Source: Avidesulfovibrio sp964369685 (GTDB lineage: Bacteria; Desulfobacterota; Desulfovibrionia; Desulfovibrionales; Desulfovibrionaceae). Taken from it: a stretch of 46,376 nt of DNA. The notes beneath the pieces are model-generated. The model worked only from the letters and a program-made list of their open reading frames with translations, made no database searches and was not told the DNA's origin. The stretch's first letter is position 1. Every line of letters begins with the position of its first letter. The stretch spans positions 1 through 46,376 of the forward strand of contig CAYJFB010000017.1 of NCBI GenBank assembly GCA_964369685.1, read 5' to 3'. Shown here one piece after another: positions 42,432-46,376 of this stretch. Both the position numbers and the translations under genes were made by a program.

Positions 42432-42767
42432 TTAGAATTGTAAATTCGTCAATTCTTTATAGGCTTCGAGCACTTTATTGCGCACGGCAGAGGTCATGTT
42501 GACAGCTAACCCGGCCTTTTGTAAGGAAATCATCAATTCATGAACATTTTGTGTTTCACCGGATGCAAATGATTGAATCATCTTATTTTTTGTACCCTGT
42601 AAATCATTGACGGTTTCCAGAGAATTGTGCAGTGTTTCGGCAAAACTTGTTTCCGGTTTTGCGGGAGCTGCTGCAGCTGAGTTGATGCGTTCAAAATGTT
42701 TTTGTGCATCGGTAAATTCAGCCATGGCACTGGCATAATTTTTCAGTCCAAGTTGTTCAATACTCAT
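42432..42767 (-). CDS. fliE: Flagellar hook-basal body protein FliE
   Basis: This 111-residue protein joins the MS ring to the proximal rod. The conserved C-terminal half has FAETLHNSLETVNDLQ, VHELMISLQKAGLAVNMTSAVR and NKVLEAYKELTNLQF, typical of FliE. The N-terminal 40 residues vary in the family. GGAG lies 8 bases before the ATG. It sits between flgC and fliF as in most flagellar operons. Confidence 0.94.
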   Translation of the reverse strand: MSIEQLGLKNYASAMAEFTDAQKHFERINSAAAAPAKPETSFAETLHNSLETVNDLQGTKNKMIQSFASGETQNVHELMISLQKAGLAVNMTSAVRNKVLEAYKELTNLQF

Positions 42768-42854
42768 AACGATTCTCCGTGAAAGCTTTGATGCGTGCAG
42801 AAAAACAAAACGTTGTCAGTGAAGCCTCTATTCAAGATGAGGAAAGCAACACGT

Positions 42855-43292
42855 TTAACGGCCGATCTCAAGGGCTTTGGTAAACATGGTTTTGACTGTT
42901 TCAATGGTGGTTGTGTTGGCTTCGTAGTTGCGTTGAGACGTCATAAGACTGGCCATTTCTTCCACCACATTGATATCGGGATAGGAAACGTATCCGTCTT
43001 CATTGGCATCGGGGTGCCCCGGTTCGTACACTTCTTTAAACGGACGGTGATCAGGCACAACACTTGTAACCCGTACACCTTTCAATTCTCTGTCCAAAGC
43101 CGACTGCATGTGTTTGCTGAAAGGTGAATCCACATCGGTTTCGGCAAGAATGACTGTACGCCGATGGTATGGGCCGCCCTCAAGCGTACGAGTGGTTTTG
43201 ACATTGGCCAAGTTCATGGCGGTCACGTTAATTTGTGTTCGATCTGCCGTAAGAGCTGACGCGCCGATATCAAGAGCTGTCATGAAATCCAT
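42855..43292 (-). CDS. flgC: Flagellar proximal rod protein FlgC
   Basis: This 145-residue rod component carries the rod/hook N-terminal motif MTALDIGASALTADRTQINV, in which the usual N-terminal asparagine-rich box reads MNLANVKTTRT. It ends with MASLMTSQRNYEANTTTIET and a C-terminal helix common to axial proteins. YEPGHPDANEDGYVSYPDIN is the characteristic FlgC region. ATG 43292 has AAGGAG about 9 bases upstream and starts 2 bases past the flgB stop; the frame extends to 43313. It follows flgB closely, so the two are coupled. Confidence 0.95.
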   Translation of the reverse strand: MDFMTALDIGASALTADRTQINVTAMNLANVKTTRTLEGGPYHRRTVILAETDVDSPFSKHMQSALDRELKGVRVTSVVPDHRPFKEVYEPGHPDANEDGYVSYPDINVVEEMASLMTSQRNYEANTTTIETVKTMFTKALEIGR

Positions 43293-43293
43293 A

Positions 43294-43704
43294 TTATTTG
43301 GCTCCTTCTGCAATTGCCGTTTTGATACCTTCCAAGTTGCCTCTGATCACTTGAGCGAGGGCATTGTATTGTAAGGTGTTTTTCGCCATTTTTACCATTT
43401 CTTTATCCAGATTCACGCGGTCTTCACCATGAGCCACACGCGGTTCGACGGCTTTTTCCCATTCCGGTTGGAAACTGTTTGGATCAAACGCCGTGGGCAT
43501 GTGCAGTTTTGAGGTGCGGGTCATTTCTCCGTTCATATCCAGACCGAGCGCTTTTTGTAGGGTGTCTTCAAAATCAAGAGTCAGCGGCTTATATTTTGGT
43601 GTGTCCACATTAGCAATATTGCTCATGATCACGTTTTGTCGCTGCATTTGCATATCTAAAACTTTACCCACAAGCGTGACATGCGATTCAAATAAACTTT
43701 TCAT
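43294..43704 (-). CDS. flgB: Flagellar proximal rod protein FlgB
   Basis: This 136-residue rod component is the first gene of the flgB-flgC-fliE-fliF unit. The conserved axial-protein motif is RQNVIMSNIANVDTPKYKP (about 22-40), with the C-terminal KMAKNTLQYNALAQVI helix. ATG 43704 has GGGAG about 9 bases upstream; codons out to 43779 lie across the sigma-54 promoter and are ignored. Rod proteins are exported by the flagellar type III system, so no signal peptide is expected. Confidence 0.95.
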   Translation of the reverse strand: MKSLFESHVTLVGKVLDMQMQRQNVIMSNIANVDTPKYKPLTLDFEDTLQKALGLDMNGEMTRTSKLHMPTAFDPNSFQPEWEKAVEPRVAHGEDRVNLDKEMVKMAKNTLQYNALAQVIRGNLEGIKTAIAEGAK

Positions 43705-43761
43705 GAAAGAAAACTCCCTTGCGAGCCAAAATTCTCGCATTTGACATGATAGTTGAGTGTT

Positions 43762-43778
43762 TAGCAAAAAACGATCCA
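43762..43778 (-). promoter_or_regulatory. Sigma-54 promoter of the flgB-fliF operon
   Basis: On the minus strand TGG, ATCGTTTTTT, GC gives the GG-N10-GC spacing with a TTTTTTGC -12 box. It is 58 bases before the flgB start. Confidence 0.78.
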
Positions 43779-43884
43779 TTTAAATAACTATTTGAAATAA
43801 AAAATGAAAAATGAAAAAAACAAACTGTATGTCAAAATAACGACAAAGAATGAAGCTTTTTTGGGTTTTGACGAATAAGATGAC

Positions 43885-43912
43885 TTGACGTTATGGGGAA
43901 GTGTCGTATGTT
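43885..43912 (+). promoter_or_regulatory. Candidate sigma-70 promoter of topA
   Basis: TTGACG (43885-43890), 16 bases, TATGTT (43907-43912), about 100 bases before topA. The 310-base gap 43705-44014 otherwise holds only the flgB promoter. Confidence 0.5.
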
Positions 43913-44014
43913 CTTTCTGGCTTACATGCAGTTCTGATGAAGAATGAAAAGCACAAAAAAAACGCCGCATACCAAAACAACGTATTGCAGGCACTTCGGC
44001 GAAGGATATAAAAC

Positions 44015-46273
44015 ATGGCTAAAAATTTGATTATTGTGGAATCTCCGGCCAAGGTAAAAACAATCAAGAAGTTTCTTGGCGCAGGGTATGCCGTTCAGGC
44101 CAGTGTCGGCCACATTCGAGATCTTCCGAAAAAAACAATTGGAGTGGATGAAAACAACGATTTTACGCCACAATATGAAATCATTCAGGGAAAAGAAAAA
44201 GTTGTCGCCGGGTTGCGTGAAGCCGCCGCAAAAGCTGATGTCGTTTATCTTGCTCCCGACCCCGATCGCGAAGGTGAAGCCATCGCGTGGCACGTTGCCG
44301 AATTATTGAAAGAACAAAACACCAACTTGCAACGCATTCAATTCAATGAAATTACGGCAAAAGCTGTTAAAGAAGCACTCAAAACACCGCGTTCGCTGAA
44401 CCAACATCTTTTTGACGCTCAACAAGCACGACGTGTCTTGGATCGCTTGGTGGGGTATAAAATTTCTCCTTTACTGTGGAAAAAAATTAAGCGTGGTATT
44501 TCTGCAGGACGTGTACAGTCTGTGGCGTTACGGTTGATCGTGGAACGCGAAGAAGAGCGTCAACGTTTTGTTCCCGAAGAGTATTGGATTTTTAAAGTGT
44601 TGCTCGCGGCTGCCGTTCCGCCACCTTTTAAGGTGGATCTTTGGAAAGTTAACGGAAAAAAACCCCTATTGCCCAACGCCGAAGCCGCCGAAGCGCTCCA
44701 TGAAAGCATCAAAGCCCACGACTTTACGGTACTTAATATTGAAGAAAAAGAACGTAAACGCCAGCCGTTGCCGCCCTTTATCACTTCAACACTGCAACAA
44801 ACAGCTAACCAACGCCTCGGCTATTCCTCAAAACGCACCATGAACATTGCCCAACGTTTGTATGAAGGCCTTGATCTCGGTGAACGAGGCACCACGGCTC
44901 TAATCACTTATATGCGTACCGATTCAGTCCGTCTTTCAGGAGAGGCTGTTTCGGAAGCTATTGAATTTATTACTGAAAATTATGGTAAAGAATATTTGGC
45001 TCCCGGCGGAAAAGGGCGTGTGTTTAAAGGCAAGTCGGGTGCACAAGACGCCCATGAAGCCATTCGCCCCATTGATGCACACATCACCCCCGATTCGGTA
45101 AAACCCTATCTTGCGCCCGATCAATATCAATTATATAGACTGATCTGGTCACGCTTTATGGCTTCGCAAATGGCTCCGGCTCTTTTTCATGATACAACGG
45201 TCAGTATTGAATCGGGACCGGCTTTATGGAAAGCCAAAGGCGAGCGGCTTTTGTTTTCCGGATTCCTCGCAGCATTACCGCGCACTAAGGAAGAAGAAGA
45301 CGCGTTATTGCCACCGCTTGAAGCAGGTCAAAAACTTGTCCTCGAAAGTTTGACCAAAGAGCAAAAATTTACTCAACCTGCCGCACGGTTTTCTGAAGCG
45401 TCATTGGTGAAGGAGTTGGAAGAATTGGGGATAGGTCGTCCTTCGACGTATGCTGCAATCATTTCTACATTACAAGATCGTGATTATGTTCGTTTGGAAG
45501 AAAAACGTTTTGTGCCGACAGACTTGGGTGCGGTTGTTGTCCAACATCTGAGAGAACACTTTAAAACGTTGATGGATGTGAGCTTTACCGCACAAATGGA
45601 AGAACGCCTCGACCATGTGGCCGAAGGCGAACAAGATTGGGTGCAATTGCTGAAGGAATTTGACAGCGATTTTTCGCCGACACTTCAAGCGGCACAAACA
45701 GCGATGAATCAGGTGAAAACAGGACTTTCTGCCGATTTGCCTTGCCCTGCTTGCGGTAAACCGTTGATGATCAAATTTGGTAAAACCGGTCAATTTCTTG
45801 CTTGTTCGGGATACCCCGAGTGTACCTTTACATCCGACTATACGCGCGATGAAAAAGGAAAAGTACACATTCAAGAAAAAGTTAAACCGGAACTGGAAAA
45901 AGTCGGTGAATGTCCACGTTGCAAAAGCGATCTTGTTTTGCGTAAAGCGCGTACAGGAAGCCGCTTCATAGCTTGTTCGGCTTATCCTAAATGCGACTAT
46001 GCCGAACCTTTTTCAACAGGCGTTCCTTGTCCCCAACCTGACTGCACAGGCTCACTTGTTGAAAAAAGTTCAAAACGCGGAAAATTATTTTATTCTTGCA
46101 GCACCTATCCTCAATGCGATTATGCGCTCTGGGACTATCCCATCAATGAACGGTGCCCATCCTGCGAGTCACCCCTTCTCGTACGAAAATATACCAGTGC
46201 AAAAGGGCATTTTATCGCATGTCCTGTCAAAAGTTGCAAATATACGCGCTCCCTCGAAGAAGAAACGGAATAG
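44015..46273 (+). CDS. topA: DNA topoisomerase I
   Basis: This 752-residue type IA topoisomerase relaxes negative supercoils. The Toprim domain (about 1-115) has IIVESPAKVKTIKKFL and DPDREGEAIAWH (82-93). The active-site tyrosine is Y299 in TYMRTDSVRLS. Four C-terminal zinc-ribbon modules follow from about residue 575, each with two Cys pairs: CPACGKPL, CPRCKSDL, CPQPDCTG and CPSCESPL. Length and zinc fingers are typical. GAAGGA lies 8 bases before the ATG. The window ends soon after its stop. Confidence 0.96.
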   Translation: MAKNLIIVESPAKVKTIKKFLGAGYAVQASVGHIRDLPKKTIGVDENNDFTPQYEIIQGKEKVVAGLREAAAKADVVYLAPDPDREGEAIAWHVAELLKEQNTNLQRIQFNEITAKAVKEALKTPRSLNQHLFDAQQARRVLDRLVGYKISPLLWKKIKRGISAGRVQSVALRLIVEREEERQRFVPEEYWIFKVLLAAAVPPPFKVDLWKVNGKKPLLPNAEAAEALHESIKAHDFTVLNIEEKERKRQPLPPFITSTLQQTANQRLGYSSKRTMNIAQRLYEGLDLGERGTTALITYMRTDSVRLSGEAVSEAIEFITENYGKEYLAPGGKGRVFKGKSGAQDAHEAIRPIDAHITPDSVKPYLAPDQYQLYRLIWSRFMASQMAPALFHDTTVSIESGPALWKAKGERLLFSGFLAALPRTKEEEDALLPPLEAGQKLVLESLTKEQKFTQPAARFSEASLVKELEELGIGRPSTYAAIISTLQDRDYVRLEEKRFVPTDLGAVVVQHLREHFKTLMDVSFTAQMEERLDHVAEGEQDWVQLLKEFDSDFSPTLQAAQTAMNQVKTGLSADLPCPACGKPLMIKFGKTGQFLACSGYPECTFTSDYTRDEKGKVHIQEKVKPELEKVGECPRCKSDLVLRKARTGSRFIACSAYPKCDYAEPFSTGVPCPQPDCTGSLVEKSSKRGKLFYSCSTYPQCDYALWDYPINERCPSCESPLLVRKYTSAKGHFIACPVKSCKYTRSLEEETE

Positions 46274-46327
46274 TGAGAGAGGGGGTTTCAATAGTGACTT
46301 TTCTATAAAGTAATATTTGGTGTTAAA

Positions 46328-46360
46328 TTCTTCTGGGGAAAATGTAGCTCCCCAGAAGAA
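46328..46360. terminator. 12-bp hairpin after topA
   Basis: TTCTTCTGGGGA (46328-46339) pairs perfectly with 46349-46360 around a 9-base loop. The plus strand continues AAGAAAGG with no T-tract, while the minus strand continues TTTAA, so it may serve a gene converging from beyond the edge as well as topA. Confidence 0.6.
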
Positions 46361-46376
46361 AAGAAAGGTCTTTTAT

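Overview
The window looks like a chromosomal segment of a Gram-negative, anaerobic, flagellated, mid-to-low GC bacterium of the Desulfovibrio group (Desulfovibrionales). The main reason is the order desulfoferrodoxin, rubredoxin, rubredoxin:oxygen oxidoreductase, followed by cytochrome bd, which is the oxygen-defence arrangement known from Desulfovibrio. Supporting signs are a PerR-type repressor beside rubrerythrin, a small c553-like cytochrome c, a Tol/TonB envelope system, heptosyltransferase-family (GT9) enzymes, sigma-54-type promoters before flagellar genes, and a selenocysteine codon with its own SECIS hairpin.

Layout. 1-1692 (minus): tolQ, tolR and a cut-off TonB/TolA-type protein with a Lys-Pro/Glu-Pro rod. 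2194-3442 (plus): perR and rubrerythrin. 3516-5982 (minus): phenylacetate-CoA ligase family protein and a DUF1786 ASKHA-like protein. 6349-7859 (plus): membrane-anchored unknown protein and prephenate dehydratase. 7912-15954 (minus): recO, rodZ, a SurA-like chaperone, RNase R (interrupted by an assembly gap that looks artificial), a eukaryote-like 6-phosphofructo-2-kinase/fructose-2,6-bisphosphatase and a secreted phosphodiester-glycosidase-like protein. 16169-18802 (plus): metF, a GT9 glycosyltransferase and a lipoprotein, all overlapping. 18976-19902 (plus): cytochrome c and a selenocysteine peroxiredoxin-like protein whose UGA codon would be misread as a stop. 20185-23929 (plus): flgD and a very large flgE. 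24246-27399 (minus): a radical SAM/DUF2344 protein and a small conserved-looking protein. 27624-28343 (plus): rnc. 28573-29511 (minus): flagellin, with a divergent GT9 enzyme at 29734-31191. 31330-32301 (minus): a PAS-GGDEF diguanylate cyclase. 32762-37269 (plus): desulfoferrodoxin, rubredoxin, roo, cydA, cydB. 37345-40244 (minus): 5'-nucleotidase-type lipoprotein and a DUF362 protein. 40414-43704 (minus): flgB, flgC, fliE, fliF and a small unknown protein. 44015-46273 (plus): topA.

How the genes work together. Three themes dominate. (1) Oxygen and peroxide defence: PerR, rubrerythrin, superoxide reductase, rubredoxin, flavodiiron oxygen reductase, cytochrome bd and the Sec-peroxiredoxin-like protein. 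(2) Flagellar assembly: rod, MS-ring, hook, hook cap and filament genes lie in separate units, each preceded by a GG-N10-GC sigma-54-type promoter. (3) Envelope maintenance: Tol, RodZ, SurA-like protein, GT9 enzymes and lipoproteins. No tRNA, rRNA, CRISPR array, prophage or insertion sequence was recognised. The observations most worth checking are the in-frame UGA/SECIS gene at 19339-19902, the small protein after fliF whose C-terminus resembles the FliG-binding end of FliF, the PFKFB-type bifunctional enzyme, the false gap in RNase R, and several structured intergenic elements.
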